DNA from: an uncultured Gardnerella sp.
GTDB lineage: Bacteria; Actinomycetota; Actinomycetes; Actinomycetales; Bifidobacteriaceae
Length of the DNA: 13,132 nt
Direction of reading: 5' to 3'
Assembly: GCA_947254595.1 (NCBI GenBank)
Contig: CAMYED010000032.1
Coordinates: forward strand, 1 to 13,132
Shown here: one piece after another, positions 6,399-13,132 of the stretch
Position numbering within the stretch: position 1 is the stretch's first letter
How the letters are laid out: each line of letters starts with the position of its first letter
Translations under genes and position numbers: made by a program
Notes under the pieces: generated by a model
Seen by the model: only the letters and a program-made list of their open reading frames with translations
What the model was told of the DNA's origin: nothing
Databases searched by the model: none

Positions 6399-6427
6399 TT
6401 GAAAGTAATGGTGAATTTGTGCATAAT
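6399..6427 (+). promoter_or_regulatory. Probable promoter of malQ
   Basis: TTGAAA (6399-6404), a 17-bp spacer and CATAAT (6422-6427) predict a start near 6434, leaving a leader of about 42 nt. The -10 region lies in TTGTGCATAAT, a string also seen before the CsoR-type gene (4674-4684) and, as TTGTGCATAAC-like sequence, at 230-240. Downstream, TCACA (6438-6442) and TGTGA (6454-6458) form a weak inverted repeat. No sugar-regulator operator is recognisable with confidence. Confidence 0.6.
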
Positions 6428-6475
6428 ATGCGAAAGTTCACAATGCTTCGACGTGTGACTTAATGATAGATTACG

Positions 6476-8650
6476 ATGGAAAATATGAACAATACAACAG
6501 AAGAAGTAACGGCGACGGCGCCACTGCATCGACTAGCAGAATTAATGGGCGTTGGTGTTCGTTACGTTGGCTCCGACAATCAAGAACACGAAATTAAAGA
6601 TAACGTTTTAGTGTCCGTGTTGGGCGCTTTAGGTGTGGATGCTTCTAGCGAGGAAGCAATAGAAAAGTCTACGAAAGATATTTTGGCGTATTTACACGGA
6701 CGTATTATTGCTCCTACAGTTTTGCACACAGTTGGCAAATGTGATGAAGTTACTGTAAATACTGGAATTTTAGAGTATCCGGTAGCAACTTTGATTTTGG
6801 AAAATGGCGAAGAGTACGATGGTGACCTAGCTATTGTTCCTAACGAAAACGATGTTGCGTACCCGGTAAATGGAAAGTTTGTTGCAACTTCTTTAGTAAA
6901 AATTCCTGAAGATGTTCCAATGGGTTACCATACTTTGCGTGTAACTGTTGGCGATAGAAAAGAAGAAGCAACGCTTATTAGCGCTCCAGAAAGCATTGAT
7001 ACGCTTGAATCTCTTGAAGCTAATGGTGAGAAGCTTTGGGGATGGATGGCTCAGCTTTATTCGATTCGTTCTTCAAAGTCTTGGGGAGTTGGCGATTTTG
7101 CTGATTTGGCAACGCTGCTTACCGAAGCTAAGAAAAAAACTGGGGCTGATTTTGTATTAATCAACCCAATGCATGCTGGCGAACCGGTTGCTCCATTAAC
7201 TCCATCTCCTTACCTTCCAGTTGCGCGCGGAATGGTAAACGTAACGTATATTCGTCCAGAAAGTATTCCGGAATACAATACTTTGGACGAAAAAACTCGT
7301 AATGAAATCGTTAATTTGCGAAATCAGGTAGAGCCATTAAATAATGACGCGCAGATTATTGATAGAGATTCTATGTGGCGCGTAAAAATGCGCGCGTTGT
7401 GGCTGATTTTCAAGGCTGGAATGCCGGAGGAGCGCGCTCGCGTTTTTGAAGCGTTTAAGCAGGAGATGGGTGACCGTCTTGAATCTTACGCAACTTGGTG
7501 CTTGTGCTACGACAAGTGGGGTGCTCCAAAGGGCGAGGATTGCTGGGAGCGCACTCTTACTAAGGATTCTGATTCTGTGCGCGAGTTGGCTGAGCGTTTC
7601 CCGGATACGCTTGAGTTTTATCGTTGGCTTGAATGGGTTGCTTTCTCTCAGTTGCATGATGCTCAGGTTGCTGCGCGTGAAGCCGGAATGAAGATTGGTA
7701 TTATGTCCGATATGGCTGTTGGCGTGCATCCTGCAGGTTCTGAGGTTTGGTGGAATCCGGAGCGTTTTGCTAACGGAGCTACTGTTGGTGCGCCTCCTGA
7801 TTACTTCAATCAGCAGGGTCAGGATTGGTCGCAGCCTCCTCTGCACCCGTTTGAGCTTGAGCGCACTGGTTTCCGCACTTATAGGGATATGGTTCACGGC
7901 ATGTTTGCTTCGGCTGGTGCTGTTCGTATTGACCATATTCTTGGGCTTTTCCGTTTGTGGTGGATTCCTGAAGGTTCTGCCCCAAGCGGCGGCGCTTACG
8001 TTTACTATGATGCAGATATTATGCTTGGCATTTTGGCGATTGAGGCAACTCGTGCGCATGGTGTAGTTGTTGGTGAGGATTTGGGTGTTCTGCCGGCAAA
8101 TGCGTTGGAGGTTTTGCGTAAGAGGGCTGTGCTTGGTTGCACGGTTGAATGGTTCGAGGTGCGAGATGGTGAATTCCGTACTCCGGATAAGTGGCGTGAA
8201 ATGACGCTTGCTTCTGTTAATACGCACGATTTGCCGCCTGCTGCCGGTTATTTGCGCTACGAGCATGTGAATATTCGCGAGCGTTTGCACTTGCTTACAG
8301 GATCTGTGGAAGAATTCCGTGCAGGTGCTGTTGCGGAGCATCGCGCTATGATGCGCATGTTGGTTAAGGGCGGATATTTGGATGCGCAGTTACTTGAGGA
8401 TGAGGAAGCTCACACTCAGGAGATTGTTGAAGCTTTGTATCGCGCTTTGAAGGCTGCTCCTTCGCGCTTGTTGGCGGCTTCTTTGGTGGATGCTGTTGGT
8501 GAGTATCGTGCGCAGAATCAGCCTGGAACTAACAATGAGTATCCAAACTGGCGTATTCCTTTGGCGGATGCTGACGGTAATTCTGTGTCGTTGGATAATA
8601 TGTTTGATTTGCCGCGAGTGCAGTCGCTTTCTGCGATTATGAATGCTTGA
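6476..8650 (+). CDS. malQ: 4-alpha-glucanotransferase (amylomaltase, GH77)
   Basis: Cytoplasmic glycoside hydrolase family 77 enzyme. It transfers alpha-1,4-glucan segments between maltodextrins and releases glucose, in maltose or glycogen use. At 724 residues it matches the long MalQ type, with an extra N-terminal beta-rich domain (about 1-180) before the TIM barrel. Barrel landmarks are SWGVGDFADL (202-211), INPMHA (229-234) and SPYLPVAR (244-251). The catalytic residues are the nucleophile Asp486 in VRIDH, the acid/base Glu534 in GEDLGVLP, and the stabiliser Asp585 in NTHDLP. All are intact. No good Shine-Dalgarno precedes ATG 6476; a second ATG (6485, codon 4) is equally possible. It is monocistronic with its own promoter; the next genes have a separate one. 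Codon use shifts near position 7420 from GAA/AAA-rich to GAG/AAG-rich. Confidence 0.96.
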   Translation: MENMNNTTEEVTATAPLHRLAELMGVGVRYVGSDNQEHEIKDNVLVSVLGALGVDASSEEAIEKSTKDILAYLHGRIIAPTVLHTVGKCDEVTVNTGILEYPVATLILENGEEYDGDLAIVPNENDVAYPVNGKFVATSLVKIPEDVPMGYHTLRVTVGDRKEEATLISAPESIDTLESLEANGEKLWGWMAQLYSIRSSKSWGVGDFADLATLLTEAKKKTGADFVLINPMHAGEPVAPLTPSPYLPVARGMVNVTYIRPESIPEYNTLDEKTRNEIVNLRNQVEPLNNDAQIIDRDSMWRVKMRALWLIFKAGMPEERARVFEAFKQEMGDRLESYATWCLCYDKWGAPKGEDCWERTLTKDSDSVRELAERFPDTLEFYRWLEWVAFSQLHDAQVAAREAGMKIGIMSDMAVGVHPAGSEVWWNPERFANGATVGAPPDYFNQQGQDWSQPPLHPFELERTGFRTYRDMVHGMFASAGAVRIDHILGLFRLWWIPEGSAPSGGAYVYYDADIMLGILAIEATRAHGVVVGEDLGVLPANALEVLRKRAVLGCTVEWFEVRDGEFRTPDKWREMTLASVNTHDLPPAAGYLRYEHVNIRERLHLLTGSVEEFRAGAVAEHRAMMRMLVKGGYLDAQLLEDEEAHTQEIVEALYRALKAAPSRLLAASLVDAVGEYRAQNQPGTNNEYPNWRIPLADADGNSVSLDNMFDLPRVQSLSAIMNA

Positions 8651-8705
8651 GGTTTTGTTTGACGATTCGTTTCGTATTCGTCTTAGCCTTATATAAAATA
8701 GACAC

Positions 8706-8735
8706 TTGCAAGTAGTCTCGTATTAGCGATATACT
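8706..8735 (+). promoter_or_regulatory. Promoter of the rplM-rpsI operon
   Basis: TTGCAA (8706-8711), an 18-bp spacer and TATACT (8730-8735) predict a transcript start near 8742. This leaves about 146 nt of leader before rplM. Confidence 0.65.
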
Positions 8736-8741
8736 TGTAGA

Positions 8742-8887
8742 TTGTTGTGTTTCCCTAAGGGGTCCTTCAAAGCGCTTTTCCCACTCGCCATCGAGGACTT
8801 TCAGGGAGCCCACGGATTATGAGTAACGTATTTTCTATAAACCAAGGAAATGCAACGCTCGAAACACAATAGAGAAAAGGTACGATT
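8742..8887 (+). promoter_or_regulatory. Structured 5' leader of rplM, candidate ribosomal-protein autoregulation site
   Basis: Two stacked helices form around a central loop. TCCCT (8752-8756) pairs with AGGGA (8803-8807), and GTCCT (8762-8766) pairs with AGGAC (8794-8798). A short competing hairpin, CCC-TAA-GGG (8753-8761), is possible. About 70 nt of unstructured AC-rich leader then runs to the ribosome site AAAAGG (8875-8880). Leaders bound by L13 to repress their own operon are known in other bacteria. That this is one is inferred from position and structure. The annotated start depends on the inferred promoter. Confidence 0.5.
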
Positions 8888-9337
8888 GTGAAGACTTTCA
8901 CACCGAAACCAGCAGATTTAACTCATGACTGGTACATCATCGATGCCACTGACGTGGTACTTGGTCGTTTGGCCTCTCAGGTAGCAATCTTGCTGCGTGG
9001 TAAGAATAAGCCAACGTTTGCTCCTCATGCTGATTCTGGCAATCACGTTATTATTATTAACGCTGAAAAGATTGCTTTGACCGGCAATAAGTTGAGCAAA
9101 GAACTGTATTCCCACTCTGGTCGTCCAGGCGGCCTTCGTCGTGATAGCTATGCAGAGCTTTTGGAGAAGAATCCAAAGCGTATTATCATGGCTGCTGTCA
9201 AGGGCATGCTTCCAAAGAATCGTCTTGCTAAGGTGCAGCTTGACCGCCTTCGTGTGTTCACTGGCGCTGAGCATCCGCACACTTCGCAGAAGCCACAGGT
9301 CTTCGAGATCGCTCAGGTCTCTCAGCAGGCTAAGTGA
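8888..9337 (+). CDS. rplM: 50S ribosomal protein L13
   Basis: Component of the large ribosomal subunit that binds 23S rRNA early in assembly. Its 149 residues match the family length and pattern. Visible blocks are WYIIDATDVVLGRLAS (15-30), LLRGKNKPTF (35-44), HVIIINAEKI (53-62), HSGRPGGLR (76-84) and KGMLPKNRL (105-113). The start is GTG 8888, seven bases after AAAAGG (8875-8880), and the conserved WYIIDA distance supports it. It is followed 17 bp later by rpsI, the pair conserved across bacteria. The operon has its own promoter and a structured leader that may mediate feedback. Confidence 0.98.
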   Translation: MKTFTPKPADLTHDWYIIDATDVVLGRLASQVAILLRGKNKPTFAPHADSGNHVIIINAEKIALTGNKLSKELYSHSGRPGGLRRDSYAELLEKNPKRIIMAAVKGMLPKNRLAKVQLDRLRVFTGAEHPHTSQKPQVFEIAQVSQQAK

Positions 9338-9354
9338 GATCAAGGAGAATAGAT

Positions 9355-9843
9355 ATGGCAGAAAATAACAACTCCGCGGTTCTTGAAAACGAAGAAGAAC
9401 TGACTAGCTACACCACTGAAACTAACGCTGGTGCTGGCACCGGCACTTCCGCAATCGAGCCAGGCTACGGCACTGGTCGTCGTAAGGAAGCCGTTGCTCG
9501 CGTGCGTTTGGTTCCAGGCTCTGGCAAGTGGACTATTAATGGTCGCACTTTGGAAGAGTACTTCCCATCTCGCTTATTGCAGCGCGAAGTAAATTCTCCA
9601 ATCGTGTTGCTCAAGCTTGAAGGCAAGTTTGACGTCGTAGTCCTCGTTGACGGCGGCGGCACTACCGGCCAGGCTGGTGCTATTCGCTTGGGTGTTGCTC
9701 GTGCATTGAATTCTATCGATCGTGATGCAAACCGTATTGCTTTGAAGAAGGCTGGCTTCTTGACCCGCGACGCTCGCGTTGTGGAACGCAAGAAGGCTGG
9801 TTTGCACAAGGCACGTCGTGCACCTCAGTTCTCGAAGCGTTAA
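9355..9843 (+). CDS. rpsI: 30S ribosomal protein S9
   Basis: Small-subunit protein whose C-terminal tail reaches the P-site tRNA. From ATG 9355 it has 162 residues. The conserved core begins near YGTGRRKEAVARVRL (about 38-52) and ends with the basic tail KKAGLHKARRAPQFSKR. The first 35 residues are an acidic Glu/Asn/Thr extension, as is common in actinobacterial S9. ATG 9355 is chosen because AAGGAG (9342-9347) sits seven bases before it. The longer reading from GTG 9334 overlaps the rplM stop codon and has no ribosome site of its own. It is co-transcribed with rplM and closed by a strong terminator. Confidence 0.98.
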   Translation: MAENNNSAVLENEEELTSYTTETNAGAGTGTSAIEPGYGTGRRKEAVARVRLVPGSGKWTINGRTLEEYFPSRLLQREVNSPIVLLKLEGKFDVVVLVDGGGTTGQAGAIRLGVARALNSIDRDANRIALKKAGFLTRDARVVERKKAGLHKARRAPQFSKR

Positions 9844-9866
9844 GTTTCGCAGAATTTATATTTTAC

Positions 9867-9902
9867 AAATGGCTTCAGGTTTTTGCCTGGAGCCATTTTT
9901 TA
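9867..9902 (+). terminator. Intrinsic terminator of rplM-rpsI
   Basis: AAATGGCTTCAGG (9867-9879) pairs with CCTGGAGCCATTT (9886-9898), 13 bp with one T-G pair. The loop is TTTTTG, and the T run continues to 9901. Confidence 0.95.
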
Positions 9903-9910
9903 TACAAAAC

Positions 9911-9968
9911 GTAAGTGGTTGTAGTAGGTGACTGTAATGTAAGTGACTGTAATGTAAGTGACTGTAAT
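9911..9968. repeat. 15-bp direct repeats upstream of adhE
   Basis: GTAAGTGACTGTAAT is present twice exactly (9939-9953, 9954-9968). One copy has a single change (9924-9938, GTAGG in place of GTAAG), and a decayed 13-nt copy precedes it (9911-9923). The array starts just after the rpsI terminator, about 330 bp before adhE. It could be an iteron-type binding array or neutral slippage; no regulator is recognisable. Confidence 0.85.
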
Positions 9969-10152
9969 ACCAACCTTAAATGTTACAAATAGTGTGTAAG
10001 TTTCTGTTGAATCGAACATTCCAGAAAATTTACACGATAATCGCACATTAATAATTACAAATAATCACAAATAATGAACAAGATAGCATAAAGCTCGCTC
10101 ATAAATAGCGCAACTCGCTTCAAAGATGCAAAAGTACAGCAAATCGGCTAAA

Positions 10153-10170
10153 TTGTGACTTGTATCACAA
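10153..10170. promoter_or_regulatory. Rex-type redox operator upstream of adhE
   Basis: TTGTGACTTGTATCACAA is a perfect match to the TTGTGA-N6-TCACAA consensus recognised by Rex, the NADH/NAD+-sensing repressor of Gram-positive bacteria. Rex commonly controls adhE and other fermentation genes. The site is 125 bp before the adhE start codon. TTGTGA itself could serve as a -35, with a poor -10 (ATTACT, 10176-10181). The exact promoter is uncertain, but repression by occlusion would fit. A lone half-site TCACAA lies at 10065-10070. Confidence 0.8.
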
Positions 10171-10207
10171 ATTTAATTACTGTGAGTAACAACAGGCAAA
10201 AATATTT

Positions 10208-10267
10208 GCTATTGATGACGCTATTAGTAACGTTATTGATGTCGTTATTAAAGCAGCTATTAATGCC
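10208..10267 (+). repeat. 12-bp periodic array in the adhE leader
   Basis: Five imperfect 12-bp units share a G(C/T)TATT start: GCTATTGATGAC, GCTATTAGTAAC, GTTATTGATGTC, GTTATTAAAGCA and GCTATTAATGCC. The array ends about 15 bp before the adhE ribosome site. It is in the adhE reading frame, which is open back to a TAA at 10187, but that stretch contains no ATG, GTG or TTG. A coding extension is therefore unlikely. Confidence 0.6.
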
Positions 10268-10294
10268 GTTGGTGGAGATCAAGGAGGACCACTC

Positions 10295-12997
10295 ATGGTT
10301 GAGGCACACAAAAAAGCCGAAACAGAGCCGAAAACCGTTGACGATGTTGAATTGGCAGCACAGCAAGAGGTTGATCAACTCGTCGAAAAAGCGTCAAAAG
10401 CTTTGGATGAATTTGAAAAGCTTAACCAGCAACAAATTGATCATATTGTAGCTAAAGCATCTGTTGCAGCACTAAATAAGCATTTGGTTCTTGCAAAAAT
10501 GGCTGTTGACGAAACTGGGCGCGGTCTTGTTGAAGATAAAGCAACGAAAAACATTTTTGCATGCGAACATATTACGCATTACTTGGCTGGGCAGAAAACA
10601 GTTGGAATTATTCGTGAAGACGACGTTCTTGGAATTGACGAAATCGCTGAGCCAGTTGGTATCGTTGCAGGCGTAACCCCTGTTACAAACCCAACTTCAA
10701 CCGCAATTTTTAAGTCGCTTATTGCGCTAAAAACTCGCTGCCCAATTATTTTTGGATTCCATCCCTTCGCGCAAAAGTGCTCCTCTGAAGCTGCGCGAGT
10801 TGTTCGCGATGCAGCCGTAGCAGCCGGCGCGCCAAAAGATTGCATTCAGTGGATTGAGCATCCTTCTATTGCAGCTACCGGCGCTTTAATGAAGCATCCA
10901 AAGATTGCAACCATTCTCGCAACCGGCGGACCTGGCATGGTTAAAGCTGCGTACTCTTCTGGAAAGCCAGCTCTTGGTGTTGGTGCCGGAAATGCCCCAG
11001 CTTATGTTGATAGTGACGTTGATATTTCGCGCGCTGCAAACGATTTAATTCTTTCAAAGCATTTTGATTACGGAATGATTTGCGCAACCGAGCAGGCTAT
11101 TATTGCGCACAAAGATGTTTACGATCCTTTGCTTCGCGAGTTGAAGCGTCGCAAGGCTTATGTTGTAAACGACGACGAAAAAGCAAAGCTTGAGCAGTAC
11201 ATGTTTGGCTGCACATCGTATTCCGGAAATACGCCAAAGCTTAATTCTGTTGTTCCTGGCAGATCTCCGCAATATATTGCGCACGAAGCTGGTTTTGAAG
11301 TTCCAGAAGACGCTGTGATTTTGATTGCTGAGTGCAAAGAAGTTGGCGAAATGGAGCCGCTTACTATGGAAAAGCTCGCTCCTGTTCACGCAATGCTTCG
11401 CGCAGAAAATAAGGAACAAGGCTTTGAGATGTGCGAACAAATGCTCGTGCATGGAGCTGGTCACACTGCTGTAATTCACACGAATAATCAGGATCTTGTT
11501 CGCGAATACGGTGTGCGCATGCACGCTTGCCGAATTATTTGGAATTCTCCAGGATCTCTTGGTGGCGTTGGAGATATTTACAATGCCATTGCTCCGTCGC
11601 TTACGCTTGGATGCGGATCTTACGGCGGAAATTCCGTTTCTGGCAACGTACAGGCTGTAAATCTTCTTAATATTAAGCGCATCGCACGAAGGAATAATAA
11701 TATGCAATGGTTCAAGATTCCGGCTAAAACTTATTTTGAGCCGAATGCTATTCGTTATTTGAGGGATATGTACGGAGTTGAGCGCGCAGTTATTGTGTGC
11801 GATAAAGTTATGGAGCAGCTTGGAGTAGTCGATAAGATTATTGACCAGCTTCGCGCTCGAGATAATCGCGTTACTTTCCGTATTATTGATTACGTTGAGC
11901 CTGAGCCAAGCGTTGAAACGGTTGAGCGCGGTGCAGCAATGATGCGCGACGAATTCCAGCCAGACACCATTATTGCTGTTGGCGGCGGTTCTCCAATGGA
12001 CGCTTCGAAGATTATGTGGCTTATGTATGAGCACCCGGAGATTTCTTTCGCAGATTTGCGCGAAAAGTTCTTCGATATTCGTAAGCGCGCATTTAAGATT
12101 CCGCCTCTTGGAAGCAAAGCTAAGCTCGTATGTATACCAACTTCTTCCGGAACCGGCTCTGAAGTTACGCCTTACGCCGTTATTACCGACCACAAGACGG
12201 GCTACAAGTACCCAATTACCGATTACGCTTTAACTCCATCAGTTGCAATCGTCGATCCTGTGCTTGCTCGTACTCAGCCTCGTCGTTTGGCTTGCGATTC
12301 TGGATTTGATGCATTAACGCACGCTATGGAAGCTTACGTATCTGTTTACGCAAATGATTTTACGGATGCAATGGCGTTGCACGCTTCGAAGCTTATTTGG
12401 GAGAATCTAAATGATTCTGTAAATTCGGAAGATTCTCAGCGCAAGATTGAAGCGAAAGAAAAAATGCACAATGCTGCTACTATGGCAGGCATGGCTTTCG
12501 GCTCTGCATTCCTTGGAATGTGCCACGCTATGGCTCACACTATTGGTGCTTTGTGCCATGTTGTTCACGGTCATACGAACGCAATTTTGCTGCCTTATGT
12601 TATTCGCTACAACGGTCAGATTCCGCAAGAGCCAACTAGCTGGCCGAAGTACAACCATTATGTTGCGCTTGAAAGGTATCAGGAGATTGCTAAGAATCTT
12701 GGCGTTGACCCTGGTAAGACTCCTGAAGAAGGCGTGGAAAATCTTGCGCGCGCTGTTGAAGAGTATCGAAACGAAAAGCTCGGAATGGACGCCTCGTTTA
12801 AGGCTTGTGGCGTAGACGAAGAGTACTACTGGTCGATACTTGACAATATTGGCATGCGTGCTTATGAAGATCAGTGCGCTCCAGCAAATCCTCGCATTCC
12901 GCAGATTGAGGATATGAAGGATATTGCAATTGCAGCGTATTATGGCGTTTCTCAAGAAGAAGGCCATCGCATGCGCTTGGAGCGTGAAGCTGCATAA
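10295..12997 (+). CDS. adhE: Bifunctional acetaldehyde-CoA/alcohol dehydrogenase
   Basis: Cytoplasmic fermentation enzyme that reduces acetyl-CoA to acetaldehyde and then ethanol with two NADH, regenerating NAD+. It normally assembles into filaments (spirosomes). The 900 residues cover the full fusion. The N-terminal aldehyde dehydrogenase (about 20-450) has catalytic Cys263 in GMICATEQ. A linker runs to about 475. The C-terminal iron-dependent alcohol dehydrogenase has the nucleotide motif GGGSPMDASK (563-572). Its expected metal ligands are Asp672 and His676 (FDALTH), His744 (CHAMAH) and His758 (VVHGH). No key residue is missing. ATG 10295 lies seven bases after a strong ribosome site, GGAGG (10283-10287). 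The N-terminal 20 residues are charged and variable, as in bifidobacterial AdhE. It is monocistronic between two terminators and is probably repressed by Rex through the operator at 10153-10170. Confidence 0.98.
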   Translation: MVEAHKKAETEPKTVDDVELAAQQEVDQLVEKASKALDEFEKLNQQQIDHIVAKASVAALNKHLVLAKMAVDETGRGLVEDKATKNIFACEHITHYLAGQKTVGIIREDDVLGIDEIAEPVGIVAGVTPVTNPTSTAIFKSLIALKTRCPIIFGFHPFAQKCSSEAARVVRDAAVAAGAPKDCIQWIEHPSIAATGALMKHPKIATILATGGPGMVKAAYSSGKPALGVGAGNAPAYVDSDVDISRAANDLILSKHFDYGMICATEQAIIAHKDVYDPLLRELKRRKAYVVNDDEKAKLEQYMFGCTSYSGNTPKLNSVVPGRSPQYIAHEAGFEVPEDAVILIAECKEVGEMEPLTMEKLAPVHAMLRAENKEQGFEMCEQMLVHGAGHTAVIHTNNQDLVREYGVRMHACRIIWNSPGSLGGVGDIYNAIAPSLTLGCGSYGGNSVSGNVQAVNLLNIKRIARRNNNMQWFKIPAKTYFEPNAIRYLRDMYGVERAVIVCDKVMEQLGVVDKIIDQLRARDNRVTFRIIDYVEPEPSVETVERGAAMMRDEFQPDTIIAVGGGSPMDASKIMWLMYEHPEISFADLREKFFDIRKRAFKIPPLGSKAKLVCIPTSSGTGSEVTPYAVITDHKTGYKYPITDYALTPSVAIVDPVLARTQPRRLACDSGFDALTHAMEAYVSVYANDFTDAMALHASKLIWENLNDSVNSEDSQRKIEAKEKMHNAATMAGMAFGSAFLGMCHAMAHTIGALCHVVHGHTNAILLPYVIRYNGQIPQEPTSWPKYNHYVALERYQEIAKNLGVDPGKTPEEGVENLARAVEEYRNEKLGMDASFKACGVDEEYYWSILDNIGMRAYEDQCAPANPRIPQIEDMKDIAIAAYYGVSQEEGHRMRLEREAA

Positions 12998-13031
12998 GCT
13001 TTGCGTATTTAGCTGACCGTATTTAGTTAAT

Positions 13032-13072
13032 AATGGCAGAGGCTTCACTAGCTGTAGCTTCTGCCATTTTTT
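13032..13072 (+). terminator. Intrinsic terminator of adhE
   Basis: AATGGCAGAGGCT (13032-13044) pairs with AGCTTCTGCCATT (13056-13068), 13 bp with one G-T pair. The loop is 11 nt and the T run continues to 13072. The remaining 60 bp of the window show no feature. Confidence 0.93.
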
Positions 13073-13132
13073 GTTGGAAAATAGCCGACACGCCCGGTTT
13101 TTAATAATCGAAGGTTGATGGTTTAATTGCTT

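Noticed and set aside
7337..8341. 334-residue minus-strand open frame antisense to malQ
   Set aside because: A shadow of malQ codon bias. It has no recognisable motif, and the malQ frame holds all the GH77 catalytic residues.
8668..8692. GACGA...TCGTC inverted repeat after malQ as a terminator
   Set aside because: A short stem with a large loop and no T run. Too weak to call.
10177..10189. TTACT-GTG-AGTAA mini-palindrome just after the Rex operator
   Set aside because: A 5-bp dyad in AT-rich DNA is expected by chance, and it matches no operator I know.
10155..10451. 98-residue frame starting inside the Rex site and overlapping adhE
   Set aside because: GTG start with no ribosome site. The Leu-rich translation comes from the 12-bp array and it runs into adhE out of frame.
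11054..12193. 379-residue minus-strand open frame antisense to adhE
   Set aside because: A shadow frame rich in Asn/Arg/Ser without domains, while the + strand encodes complete AdhE.

Overview
The window reads as a low-GC member of the Bifidobacteriaceae, most likely the Gardnerella vaginalis group. This rests on an AdhE that reads closely like bifidobacterial AdhE from end to end, an S9 protein with an acidic N-terminal extension, a sorting signal of the actinobacterial LAxTG type, and AT-rich codon use. The species is inferred from reading alone; no database was searched. All seven protein genes are on the + strand.

Layout. 1-76: the 3' end of a tRNA, most likely tRNA-Ser, with its terminator. 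102-223: a degenerate 16/17-bp tandem repeat. 240-408: a long leader with nested palindromes before a 1190-residue LAVTG-anchored surface protein (409-3981), which has a possible thioester domain and a PSGT(T/S) repeat stalk. 3982-4701: about 720 bp without a convincing gene but full of secondary structure. It holds two adjacent compound palindromes (4069-4301 and 4331-4477), a terminator-like hairpin (4533-4592), and a promoter overlapped by a palindromic operator candidate. 4702-6315: a compact operon of a CsoR/FrmR-family repressor, a YigZ/IMPACT-family protein and a small LRV/HEAT-like repeat protein. 6399-8650: promoter and malQ (4-alpha-glucanotransferase). 8706-9902: promoter, structured leader, rplM, rpsI and terminator. 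9903-10294: a 390-bp regulatory region with 15-bp direct repeats, a perfect Rex-type operator and a 12-bp periodic array. 10295-13072: adhE and its terminator.

How the genes fit together. MalQ handles glycogen or maltodextrin carbon. AdhE disposes of acetyl-CoA and NADH as ethanol during fermentation, and its probable Rex site ties it to the NADH/NAD+ ratio. rplM-rpsI is a housekeeping ribosomal operon whose leader may be autoregulatory. The surface protein is a cell-wall-anchored, probably host-facing or biofilm protein with a slippage-prone repeat. The CsoR-type repressor has a sensor set (C35, H60, E64) like FrmR rather than copper CsoR; what it controls beyond its own operon is unknown.

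The least explained part is the structured DNA at 4069-4477. It could be a mobile repeat, a structured RNA, or both.
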